Shown: piece after piece, positions 26,909 through 40,700 of the stretch
Layout: each line of letters begins with the position of its first letter
How positions within the stretch are numbered: position 1 is the first letter of the stretch
Assembly (NCBI GenBank): GCA_004352715.1
Contig: SCFE01000109.1
Location: 296,459-360,458, forward strand
DNA: 64,000 nucleotides
Direction of reading: 5' to 3'
Source of the DNA: Hofstenia miamia
Lineage: Eukaryota > Xenacoelomorpha > Acoela
Notes under the pieces: generated by a model
The model's input: only the letters and a program-made list of their open reading frames with translations
What the model was told of the DNA's origin: nothing
Databases searched by the model: none
Position numbers and translations under genes: made by a program

Positions 26909-29900
26909 AGAGAGAGAGAAAAAAGAGAAAGAAAAATGCAAAACCCGTTGCTGTAATCTCAAGACCAGACAACTACAAACCTAAACTCAATTCATTATTC
27001 ATATTCATTGCAAACCCAGCCCGAAATAATGAAATCTCAAATTTCAATATAAAATATGATCCAAACAACAAATTACTAAGTGACTTTAATTCTAAAGAGA
27101 TAACGAATCTTAACCAATTCTAGGTTTTATTGAAGTTGAAAACTAAATAGAATAATTTTTGCAATATTAGAATGAGAAATGCGGAAAGGGTTTCTAAATT
27201 AAAATCACTTTATGAAGAAGCATTACAAATATAAGAATAATAATGGCGTGTATGGATATGATTGTTAGTGCGAGGTTTTGGAAGTGATACATCCTTAGCA
27301 GACGGCTTAACCATGGATTTCTACTAAATACTATATGCTATATACTATATATAGTGGAAATCAAGGGTTTGAACACAAACAAAAGTGTAGAAGTAAGGAA
27401 TCTCATAGATTTCAATTGACAAATTTATTATGTCCAGCAATAATTAACGTTCTCCTTTTATATGTAATTGTCGAGATATTATCGCTACCAGAATTTTTTA
27501 TATAGTCAAAGTCTCCAATATAGTAACCATTTGATAGTGTTCAATACAAGGTAGCCAAGTATTGGTAATTTCGTGGAAAAGTTTCTCATTCGTTATCATT
27601 ACTTCATGGCAAATCAACATTCCACATTTTTTTAAAAAAGAACATTCAAACTTGATTTAACTCGCCGAATACACTTCTAGAATCATTAAATAATACAGCA
27701 AATTAATTTTTGGAATTAAGCTAAGCAATGTCGTTTACCACATTCCCAAATGTTTAGCTATTTCGAGATTTAATAAGATTCTCGTCAGACTTTATAAATT
27801 CATAATAAAGTTTCACAGAAAAGGGATCCGGTAACTTTATAATATTCAGTTTCGTTGTCACTTAATGTCACTCAAACACGTGAAATAAACTTTAAAAGAC
27901 TCGGCTTGAACTCCATAGAAAACATTCAAATCAGGTTTATGATACATTTGTAGAATGTTAGCAACTATCGGTATTTTCTGCATTTTTAGTTATAAACCAA
28001 TGTCGTCAGTGGCGTGAAATTCTAAAACCAGGCCTGCATTTGCAAGTAAAAAACATTTCACCATTTGGTCGTTTTGATTTGCAGCGAAACCATCTTCTTT
28101 GAAGATTCCCTAGTTTTTACAACTGTTCACTACTTTATTAGAAGATGTTTCGTTTGTAGCCCTGTATACTACATCCCGCCTTTAATTTAATGTAGAAATA
28201 AATTTGGTCAAACAATAAAGATTTGAGTAGTTATGGTAAGAGATATGTTTTTAGTTTGCAGCAATAACCAGGGACGGATTTACGAATTTTCTAATAGTGG
28301 GCGTTTTGATGTAATTTTGACTTTAATATAGATTACCTAAATAACAATAAAAACACTAAGTATAGAACAGTTTTAAGCAAACCTTACAAAATATACTTTC
28401 TTTTATATTCTATTCAATTTTTTATAGCATTTCAGAAAATTATCATCGCCTCTCCTTGTCATGACCTGTTATTATGTACACCTTGTTTCAGATTATCAAA
28501 TACATTTCTTTAAGCATATGTCTAAATAATCAAATCAATATCACCTTCAGTTGAAATATGATCTTAAGTCTAATTATTTTATATTCCATTTTATATAATT
28601 CAATTGCAATGAGAAATGTTTATTTACATAAACTACCCTAGCTAGAAGTCGCACCTAACCGTATGCAGCCATGACTAAGGCTGGCTAAGAAATTGTTTCT
28701 GGTTGGCTCTAAGCATTAGTAAACTATTATCCATGTTCCACAGCTTTTTTCTGGCATTCATGAGCCCTCTTTGCAATAACCGATTCATTAACACGTTCAA
28801 CCATTGCTGCGTGTTGTGCACATGAAACAGTATGAGTTTGTCTGGTTTCCTGCTACTAACCGTTTCAACCACTAAAATAGTCTAAGCTTGTACCCACTCC
28901 CAACTTTCTAGAATAAATGTAACAATGAACTGCTATTACCAAAGCAAAGTGTTATGATGTTGAAAAAAAATTACAACTGAATTATTGGAAGTCTTGAAAT
29001 TGTTTTTATTTATCATATAGTGATAGAGTACTGAATTATAAAATTCGTGAGCCACCTTTTAATTTTTAGATTGGATTCACCACTGGCAATAACGCATAAA
29101 CATATAATTTTCAAATTATAAGTAGGGATTCCCTTTATCGCAGTCTAAGAGGGGGAGGGGGGGGTGGCGCGCAACCTCCGCCCTCTCCATAAATCTCATA
29201 AATCTGTCCTCAAACTTGATCCACTAGTTGATTAGTATTTACATGTATGTATATGAAACTTTCATAGGCAATTGAAGCGCCGAAAGCGCCATTCTCGATT
29301 TATCTAGTTAAAACAAAAAATGGCAACAGAACTGTAATTGGAATTACATATAATCTAGAGAAGCGCCACTTTTTAAAATGCGTGGTTTGAATATGTTAAC
29401 TGGGTACACGATAATGTTACTAGTACTCAAATGCGGTTGCAAAAGCAAAATTTTTCTTTGATTTCAAAGTTTATCAGCATCAAAATTACATCAACGTTTT
29501 CATTAAAAAATTTACAAGTATTTTGCTTCCAATTGCTATTAGGAAACAATGGCGAAGCACTTAAATGCTTTTAAGTTGAATTAATTTATAATTCGAATGC
29601 AACTGCACTGTAGCCTTGCGTCTGCTCCGCGGTTGCCATAGTAGTAGATAAATTACACCACGCATGCCCACTCACAATGAAACTAGCAACATTTTGAAAT
29701 ATAGTTCTGTATTTAATATACATGCTTATTAAGATGTAAGAATTATATTTTGTCCACATCTGAACCTCTGCCATATGTAAAGGCCCACCTTGCCCACCTT
29801 AGGAAATCCAAGGTAGGGTAAAAAACCATAGTTCGAAAGTTGCCACTTTACGAACTTTATTCAAAGCTAAAATTCGCGAACTTTTGCGTACTTTAATAAT

Positions 29901-32900
29901 AACTCTAAAAGTTCGTAGTATTCGAAATATTCGAAATTAAGTTCAAAAACAAAAACATATTTTTTAACAAAACTATAAGTATAAAACTGATAACTAATCA
30001 GATTCAAGAACGCAAGCGCGGCGATGCGATTTTTTTACAGAAGGGGACAGGGACAACATCAAAACATACTGAATTTGTTATTAATAAAAGACATAAAAGA
30101 CAAAAGCAAAGCGATATTTGTGCCACAGCATATAAATACACTGCACAGTCTGAAAATTTGAGAAAATTTTAGATTCTTTAACTATAGAATATCGAAATTT
30201 GTTTAAAAAGTTAAAAGCATTTCTATTGGCGCAGAGTGAGACATTGTACATGCTTTCCAAATCAAAAGGGGACACGTTGCCCCCCCCCCTCAACCGTCGC
30301 CTCTGCAAAGACGAAGGACGCCACGCCGCCCACCTAACATCTCAATACCGTTTTTTATGAAAAAACAAGTTTGTTGGTGGCTCTTCGTTTCAGTGGTTTG
30401 TAAGGGCTGAGGCTCCTTGGGCCCACCCCTTAATTCCTCACTGATGACTAAGTAAACTTCATTATTTTGCTTCTGAAACCAGTCATTGTTTCCGAACATT
30501 TATGAACTTTTACGCAATTTATCAAATTGGAAAAGTTCTCGAACTTTTACGAACTTTATTTTTTTTCCGCGAACTCTTGAACTATGGTTTTAACCACACC
30601 AAGCGGGGTACATTTTGTACCCCGACATCATCAGTTAATGTATAATAAACATGCAGTCGTTAAAAAAGCCGCTACATTTGATATTCATTTGGAAATAAAC
30701 ATCTCTTCAGTCATTGTACAAGCTATAGATTTCACCAAGGCTTTTGATTCGCTTGATCTAATAGAAGTGTCTATGTCTATTGTGGCACGGTTCTCAGTAA
30801 AAATTTTCCTATATCAAGAGGCATACCTCAAGACTCATTATTACGACCCCTTTAATTCGTTGCATTTCTTGGCGATTTAAAGTCAGGCACGAAAAGCACA
30901 TTAATTAAGTACGCTGATGATGTAACCAGTATTATCCCGGTCAACAACAACAGCATGGCAGTCACAGACTTTTCCTCAAATTAAAAAGTCGGCTGAATCA
31001 AATAAAATGTCGATAAATATTAGTAAATCTTCTCAAATGATTTTTGGAAGGCAAAACATCTCTTTACAGGACCAAGAAACCAAGGTAGTTTCTCATTTAA
31101 AGCTGCTTGGCATCAAAGTAGATAACAAACTTCAATGGGACATCCACGTACAAAACGTTTGTAGGAAGGCATCTCAAAATCTTTTTATTTTGAGAAGTAT
31201 TCCAAACACTGTTTCAAGACAATTTCTATGCCAAGTGTTTCTAACTATGATAATTGGAACGCTAAATTATGCTGGTGCTGTTTTCGTAGAACTTCCAGTG
31301 CATCTTGACAGAAAAATTCAAACATTTGCAATCGTGCACGAAGAATAATTCAGAGCGATGATAAAATCATTTTTAAATTTTACAGACAAGATAAATGTAT
31401 GAAGCTCTTTCATCAAATAGCCGCAAATTCTAGTCATCAGCTATATCATTTGATTCCCCCAATTTCACCTAGGTCTGGTAAATTTCTCATTCCCTTACAT
31501 CGTACAGAGAGAAGAGCGAAGCAATTTCTTATATTTTGTGCTAAGAAAAGCTAACTTTATTTTTGCTTAGGCGTTGTTTGCTACGGGGGTGCAAAATATA
31601 CCTCGATTGGTAATTATTTTAAACCATTTTAAATTTTTTCAATAGATGTTCACCCTCTTTTGAAAATCGTAATAAAAACTATGAAAAACAAATTTTTGCG
31701 TATGTTACCATACTGACAGCGAATTTTTCGTAGCATGGAGAGAAACTAATGTCTATTGCAACTATATGTGAGAATTAGTATTTTTGTATGTGCGTTTGAA
31801 TATATGTCTAGCATTTGTGGAAACCTATACCTTTGTGATTTAAGTGATATATATTTTCAATTTATACGCAACAAGAGAAAATTTGCTGGACATTTCTCTG
31901 ATCAGCATGAATTTCTGGTATTATTGGGCAAAAACGTGTTACACCTCATATTTGAATAAAAATGCACTTCATACCCATATAGTTGAAACAATGTTATTAT
32001 TTGTTGATTCAAGAAAAGACACGGTTATTCCTACAAATTCACAGGCGGTGTTTGGACAACGTTATTTATATTTAAGAAAACATGATAAGAAATCCAAAAG
32101 CGTCTGCCATTTTTGATCAAGATGGCTACAAATATCATAATACTGTTAAAAAGCAAACTTTACGTATTATTTGTATAAAATAACAAATCAATATAAAAAC
32201 CCTTGATTGTTTAGCACATACAAAAACCATTTTGGGGTACAAAATGTACCCCACTTGGTAATGCGCGTTATAATAAAAGTTTAGTAAGCGAATGATTAAG
32301 CATGGTAGCAATATTGGTAATCAAACGACAAAAAATTGGATTTGAAGAAACGAATAATTTATTATATATTCTAAATATTTTACAATTATATCCATAATAT
32401 TGGATCCAAGCCCCAAAATAAGGTTTTAACACACCGTGCTCATATAAGAGCAATACACAAACACTATAAACATATGAGAATGATTTCACATACGGCACTC
32501 AAGGAAAACTTTAAGGCGTGGGCATCAGACACACAAATAGGTCGTTGAGTCCCAATTTCTCGTTGTATGATTAAGACTACAAGAAATTTTTAAGGCATTT
32601 GAAAACCAGTACTAATTAATGAATTTTTGAAACATTAGTAACTATGTTCGAACTAGGGCTGAGTTTGTATCAAAAATTATCCTGCCATGACCGAATTTGC
32701 AGTTATTTTATCTTGTCCGGATTTATCCGGATTAACTGCCATATTTTCTCATTATTGCCATTATTCTCATATTTTCATATAAAATTACTTCTGCAGGCAT
32801 GTGTGTTCGATAAGTTTTCTGTACAGCCGCACGTAATCTGTAGTTTTAATCACCAAGATCCCGTCATTTACTAGTTTATGAACACCAATGCATGGAATAA

Positions 32901-34711
32901 TACAAAATGTAGTGCAATCTGGTTACGTTAAAATAGAATGTTGTTTTCCAATATTTTCATAAGCAACGACTAAATGTGAAAACTTTTGGTCGACGGGGCT
33001 AACGCTTATTTGCTCGCTTATCAAGAAATATTTATTGATAGTATACTAAAAAATTAATCCAGGAAACACGATTCAAATAATTTTTGAGTTGAGATAGAAA
33101 AGTGTCATCACAAAAGAGTCAATTGCAAAGCTATCAACAACTTGTGAAATAGTTCTAAAACTTTTTACTCATTTATCCAAGAGATTTGCAAGTTGTTGTT
33201 TAACGAGGAGTCAATTTCACAATCGACCCTAATGCATTAGGATTTCGATACACTATTATAATTATAACAGTACGATACTGCTAGGATTAATGAATCAGAA
33301 GAATATTTTTATATAATGTTAATGTATTCAGGGTTTCAGTCTTGAATTTCTAAAATAGATTTTATCCGGGTTTAACTGGATCTTAAATTTATGCTGCCAT
33401 GTTATGCCCTGCCGGATTTACCCTGCCCTGATTATCCTGTCCGGACTCAGCCATAGTTCGTGCACGGGTTAAGTAAGCCTCACTGATTAAATTAAGCTTA
33501 AATTAGTATAATCGCTATCCAAATAAAAAACACTTTTTCAGACATGACAATGAAATGATCTTCTATCAATCATTCTTTCAAAATTACCAAGTCATGTTCT
33601 TAAATAATGAATCCAGTCACAATTATCTGTTAATCACTTGTCAGTGTAATAAAACAGGATTCTATTACACAACTTCACTGCTTAAAAGTTTAGAATAATC
33701 CTACATGTTTGCGCAAGTGAAAGCAATAAATGTAACTCCCTACGTCTGCCTGCTAATAAGTGCTTATCGCGAATATCAAGAGCTTAATGACACATATCCC
33801 ATCAAGGAGAGACCTCCCTGAATGTAGCACTTTAAAAGTTAATTATAGATTTTTATGAAAACCTTTATTTTCAATTTGTGCGGCTGCTTCCGTATATTTC
33901 ATGCCTGGTTAAGCACTATTCATTAAGGAAACGAATTGTAAATTAAAGAGATTTCGAATAATAGTGCAGGCATGAGTTGTAACGTAAAGTAAATTTGAAT
34001 TTCCTCGAGAACAAACTATGTTTGAAAATTTCATAAACTTACGCATATTAATTCTAAACAAACGGGGAGAACTATTTAAACCAAACAAACTTTAAAGTTA
34101 ATTGTTTCTATTGCAGATGGAAGGTAGCATGTGATGAAATTATAAAAAATTAATATTTCTGAGGAATATTTCCCAATTGATGCAATTGTCGTTAGAGAAA
34201 AAAATAAATTAAAATTATACATTATTTCAAGATAGCTATCTTAGTTTTTAAAGGATTTCGAATGGGAAAACTCCAACAGTAGTAATTATTAACATAATGG
34301 CAACCGACATCATTGGATGGTTTCTTTTTCTACAAAATTCTTTGGAAGTGGCCTAAATCTGAACGTTGAGGAATTCGGTGTTCTTATGTAAATTTATACT
34401 TGCGAAGAGTAAATATTAAAAAAAATTAAAAAATGTATTTGTAAAAGATAAACTTCGCATTATCGATTACATAAAAAAATTGTAAAATTGAATTTTAATG
34501 TAATCATAAAGATTGACTTAATACGAGAGAATTTTACAAATATTATACTGGAATGTTTTGGAATTTAATAGACAAATTTGGAAACAAGTGGCACTCTATT
34601 ACTCAGGCAAATGTTCAGACAAACATTAAAATTTTTTTAGCTATTTGAAACATTAGCTATATAAAAGTCAAGTATTTACTGTGTTTTACTGTGTAAAGTA
34701 TAAGTATACCG

Positions 34712-34745
<34 letters not shown>

Positions 34746-37700
34746 NNNNNNNNNNNNNNNNNNNNNNNNNNNNNNNNNNNNNNNNNNNNNNNNNNNNNNN
34801 NNNNNNNNNNNNNNNNNNNNNNNNNNNNNNNNNNNNNNNNNNNNNNNNNNNNNNNNNNNNNNNNNNNNNNNNNNNNNNNNNNNNNNNNNNNNNNNNNNNN
34901 NNNNNNNNNNNNNNNNNNNNNNNNNNNNNNNNNNTATATATATATATCGAATAGAATTTACAAATGAATGGTGACATTTAGCCAAATACTGCATATTAAC
35001 AGTTTGGAAAAAACATCAACACAGATATTGAATTGTATAAAACTCAAATTCACTCTACAATTCAAACAATTAAATAGAAATTCATCAATATGAATGAAAG
35101 GAATGGACTTAGTAGTATAATGATTTTCACTTGTAGTATAACTAAACAACAGTTGAATGCTCCGTTTGAATATAAGCAAGAATCTTACCGGCATATTGAT
35201 GAATAGTACGAACTGCAGTCGTCATCAGCTGCGTTAAACGTGAGAACAATATATCCTGCTTCACTACCTTCGGGAATGCGACCGATGTAATCGCTGTCTG
35301 TAAAATAAGGGGAATATTTATTCAATTCTTGCACATCTATGAATATTTCTATTAATCCATTAGGTGGCTTTGAATCACAGAAAACTGGCTCGGCAACAAA
35401 ATTATATGAACTGGTGGTACAACTCAAGTCGCGAGCAACGTTAATCCATATTTTGTTACCATTCGAATACTAAATACAGCGAAAGTACAATAAATTACAT
35501 TGAAGATTGCAAAATGGGGAAAAATTTCAAACTCTTTTATAAAAGTTTAAGATGAAATTAGATTAGTATCTTAAACACAATTTTTAGATTTGCATGTATC
35601 GTACAATAGGAACCGGCCGGAAATTTTAAACCTGGGGCCGGTAGTTGGTCGGCAAGAGCTAATACCAGCCGGCCGGTAAATTTTTTTGCATTGTAACTTA
35701 ATCTATACAAGTATATTATATATATATATATATATATATGACCATCCACAGGAAAAGGGTGTATTAGGGAATTTGAAATGTTTTGAGTAAAATGACCTGC
35801 TACAATTCACCACCGCAGTAACCTTGGAAAAAGAAAACGCGCTTGCACTCTTTGTAAGGAGCTAGGGCACAATAAAAAGACTTGTCTCAATAAGTAACTG
35901 ATTATTTTTGTACTTATTTTACTTTTTTGGCACACATCCTGTAATACAGGAAGTGTACCGGAAATAACGCTTTGTATCATATATAGTCATTCAATCCGTA
36001 TTTGTGTTTTTTGAAATGTCCACCATTTTCTACATATAATTACCTATCTAAATCAATTGGTAACTCAATTTATGAACAAAATCCCTAATGCACCCTTTTC
36101 CTGTGGATGGTCACATATATATAATCTGTTTTAATCTACAAAATTACAAATGGCGATGAAAGACTTGATATTGCATATACACAAATTTCAAACAATTATA
36201 ACTATATTTCCAGCAAAAAAACAATTTTGATATTTTTTATGTATCAATTCTTTGTATAACTTTAATCAGCTTTCACTTTTCCGTGAATATAAATTGGGAA
36301 CATTTTAGGTTGTTAAATTATATAAAGCTAGGCAAATAGCATTATCAATCATTATGTTTCATTTTGCTGTGGCATTTGACCTCAGTTAGCATTGAATAAT
36401 TTATAAGTACACAAATAAATATGTTTCAATTTTTTTTCGCTAAAGCCAATCATAATTACTCCTTTAGTATGATGTGTCAACTGACATTTGTGTTTGAATG
36501 TCTTTGCAACAGACAACCTTTCAAATTTATTTTGAGCTTCGCCTCTAATTTTAAAAAAATACAAGCGTTCAAATTGCTTGATTTGTAGGAGGCCTCTCAA
36601 ATTTCAAGTGTAAATCCTATAGATTACACTTTCATTATCATAAATAGCTTCTGTAGAAATAATTACTACGTTCCATAAAAAAACTGAAGTCAAACTACCT
36701 TTTCAAAAAGCAGAACAATTCAATTTATATTAAAATTATTGAGAGATTCCAGAAAGTAAATTTAATTATCACTCTAATTCCAAAACTGTAGGTCGCTAAA
36801 ATTATAAAATTGCCGGCCTCGGCCAGCCGATATCCGTTCCATCTCTGATGCATCAACATACTTCACACTGATTCCAAAACATTGGCGACCCCGGTATACC
36901 GCAACCATTGAGATTATCTATCATTTACTATAAGAGATTACACTGACGTTAAAAGTATCTAGAAATCTACGTAGAATTCCAACATTCTAGATAAAAAAAT
37001 TATTACAATACTCCGAAAAAACTTCCCTGTTCTTAAAAAATTCATATCATCACGAAAAAATAAACTTGTCCTTTACAGTTGATTTGTTTACATCAGAACA
37101 ATGTAAATTATAATCTATACAATGCAATTGATTCAATTAATTTGCAAAAAACGTGCCTTTGGGGTTGACAAAAACAATAAAAACAGAAAAAAGCGTTAAA
37201 TTTTAGGTCACCTACAAATGCATAGCACAGAGTATGATTTTCGTTTGCTTTATAATTAGACAGGTCAAAATAATGGGGGAATTACTTATACATATTTTAA
37301 TGGAATGCAGAAATTCTACAAAATAATTAAGAAATTCGCAAATTGTGTCATTCTAAATTACAATTAAAATCAATTACTGGAGGAAGGCGGTAACAGGATT
37401 CCGAATAATTGCTAATTTTAGAATTGAAATAAATTCAAGTAAGCTGATTAGATATTAAAGAGGGAACGAATCGCATAAAAATAAAATTTAGTATTGTGGG
37501 AAATAAAAATTAACGTAATTCATTGATCCCTTCCCTCCGAATTTTGATGTAATAGAGTTAATATTTCTAATTATTAACATTACCTTCTCTGCACATTATT
37601 TAAAGATTAACATGTGAATTATGTATGTAGTATTGTTCAGTGTGTCTTGTAAATAGAAAATAGAAAAATGCTTAGTTGATCATTTTTAGACAATCTCAAA

Positions 37701-40700
37701 TAATCCATTATTGGAAAATTACTTTTTTAATCCATTTAAATTCATACATATCAAAACGTTAAAAGAACGGAAATGTTTTTTCAAACCATCACAATTATAC
37801 AAAATACCACTCAGAACCTGCAAAACCATTAACAAAGTGACCCTCGATGCATCATTCAAGAATTGTTCTCGTAGCAAAAATCGTCCACGAAAACAATATT
37901 TTTCCTAGCATATAAATTTTAAATCTCAATTTTATACTGAAACTATATTCTTGTAAAAATTGGGGTATGAAAATTAAGCATTTATAGTATTTTCAGCCGA
38001 ATCCTTAGTTTTCTACTCTCAACAGTGATTTATTTTTTCCTTTAACACGAAGTTGAGAGAGCATCCGTAAAAATTGAAATCTGGCAACAGGGACTCTAAA
38101 AGCGATTCTCTTAAAAGCTGACAATGTCAATTTTCGAAATTGAATTAGATTAATGTTCATATATAGAAATATTAATTAATATTGCTGATACAATATAAAA
38201 AGCAGCAAAAAACTAAATTCTAATTTATTTGGTGTACTAAAAATCCTCTGTAAATACTCAAAGCTTTGAATAAACATGTCGTTGGCACTTTTCAAAGTTC
38301 AACGGAATCATTAAAAAGAACAATTTAATCGCAACTAAAATAAAGGTTTTCGAAAAGTTGTTATCCCGATCAAATTTTAAATTGTGTTAAAACAATTAAT
38401 TTAACAAGTCTCTAACAGCATCTATACAGTTATGTTTATTTTGATTAATGTTCTTATTGATATAATAGAGTTATTTTTGAAATCAAGAATGAGTTCATCA
38501 AACATTTGGTTTAGTTACATAATTCATATATTTGAGAAGTTAACTTTTAAATAGCATTCAAGAAATAGGTCTGTGAAAATGATTTCGTGGTTAACAAAAA
38601 TGTCACTGGATGTTAATTCCTAACACAGACGATTCCTTAAATCTCACATAATGTGTAGAAATTATTTGATTTACCTCCAAATAATTTATAGTGTTCCAAT
38701 TGGAAATTTTTTTAACAATCAAAGAAACAAATGATAAGTTGAATGTAAATATCAGTTTAAAAACTATCGTTACAATGTGTAGCGGGAAACGAACTACTTG
38801 GAATAGGTCCAAGCTCTTCGGGTGCTTCCCTAGATTTAAAAGTTAGAAATTGTTTGATCTAATTTATAAATTTGCAATATGCATTTTAGTAAGTTTCTTT
38901 TACAATTTGTCAAACAAACAAATACAGAATTATAAACAGGGTGTTATTCGAAAATTTTATGAAGTCATACTGTTCCAGTATTGCAAATATTTACAACTTC
39001 CTTTCCCATTTCAACGGCTCAGTCGTCCTCATCTCAGAATTTCCTTTGTCCTCAGGTCCCCACCATAAACCTTTGGTGACTGCTCGTCTAGACTGTTGTC
39101 TTGCATTGCAATAACAAATCACAAACCATAAATTAAAAAAACTTAAATTTTAGATTCAAAATCAGCCAAAGTAATAAGTAAATGGTGTGTGTTTAACCTA
39201 AAGTAAAAATACCTAAAACTGTGTTAACCATTCACTATGAATGTTGTGTGGTCACAGTATGTTATCATTATAATTTTGTAATGTCTTAGTTTGTCATATA
39301 TTTGAAAGTCAGGAAAGCTGTCTAAACATTAGTATGCACATATTTACAATTTACCGCCACACTCGCTTAAATATTTAAATAATGAAAAGTCAAAAAGAGT
39401 TTATTGTAATGATAATGATAGTAAATGTGATATTGAAGAATGCATTTCGCTTAGAAAATAATTATAATTTACAAGGATTTTAAAAATGAATATACATGAA
39501 GAAAATCCCAATGCAAATTCTATAAATGCAAAATAAGTAATGTACATGTATTGTAGTTCACAGCAATAGCTTGAAACTCACAGAATATAATCAATTTTTG
39601 AAAAAAGATTTCAACACAAATCATTTTCTATTTGCAAAGCCTATTCTATTTGCTTACTCGACAAAGACATCGATGAGAGAGAAGTGCAAGATGACGTATT
39701 TTATTCCTACAAAAATGGGACGAACAAAAAACCAAAACTAATTATTTGTTAGCTTAACAAATCTATTGAAGTAAAATCCTTGCTTTAGACTGAATCATTG
39801 GATGATGGCTTATTGTTGGCTTTTCTGATTGGCCCGATTCATACCATGCCATATTTGACCTTTTGCATTTTGCAAAAACTGACAGAAGCATCAAATCATT
39901 TGTAAGCTAGAAGATAAATAATGTAAAGCAAACATAAATTTCATATTTTCAAAAAACCACCATATAATAATTACAGCAAGAACAGTTTTTATAAGTTCAT
40001 CAATTGACATATAATTATTTTGATGTTCTAATATATTGACCAAAAATGTGGCTGAGTGATACGTGAATTGATCTAGAATGTTATTCCATTAAAATTAAGG
40101 CTAAAAGGCATTTTAAGATGCTCCAAATATTTCGTAAAATATCATCCTCAAAAAATGACACCGAAAAACTGGGGTTAAAATGATAAATATTTTAATACGC
40201 ATTTCAGACCTCAGCATATTAAAAATAATGCATAAGACAAGTAATAGTGCAACTCAGGCAAGGGCGCAACCAGGATATTTTATTGAAGGCCCTTGGTCCA
40301 GACTGTCCTTACAAATGTATGCTTCATTTCTATATATTTCTGCGATAAATTGAAGATCATAGGTACATGCAAGAAATCATTTAACTCTTACTGACTAAAA
40401 TGCGAAATAGTTGGCAATTTATAAAATTCACTAAATATAATAACGAGAGAACGCTTTTATTCTAAAGCTCAAGATTCACGACAAAATTACTAGGCTTACG
40501 GATGTCATTATGATTCTTCCTCGTTTGGAAGATTGGGGTCTGAACTTCACTCTAAACCCCCGCCTGAATTCAGATGCAAAGCCAAACTTTTAACAAATAA
40601 TCGCTTGTTATCAATAATTGAGCTAGCTGAGATTCTAGCTAAAGTTTATCCTTTACTAGATATTAATGGAAAATTCAGCATAATATGTACTATAGGGAGA

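Larger units (their letters stand above)
26283..35188 (-). other. Calsyntenin intron, 8.9 kb, transposon-rich
   Basis: Contains a (TA)n tract at 26873-26903, the elements at 28269-29212, 29821-30591, 30590-32271 and 32649-33460, and a (TA)n gap at 34716-34948. 26283-28000 and 33461-34680 show only AT-rich sequence with no gene seen. Confidence 0.7.

Noticed and set aside
30290-30499. Minus-strand ORF in the 29821-30591 element as a possible transposase
   Set aside because: No transposase motif; composition driven by G/C-rich simple sequence.
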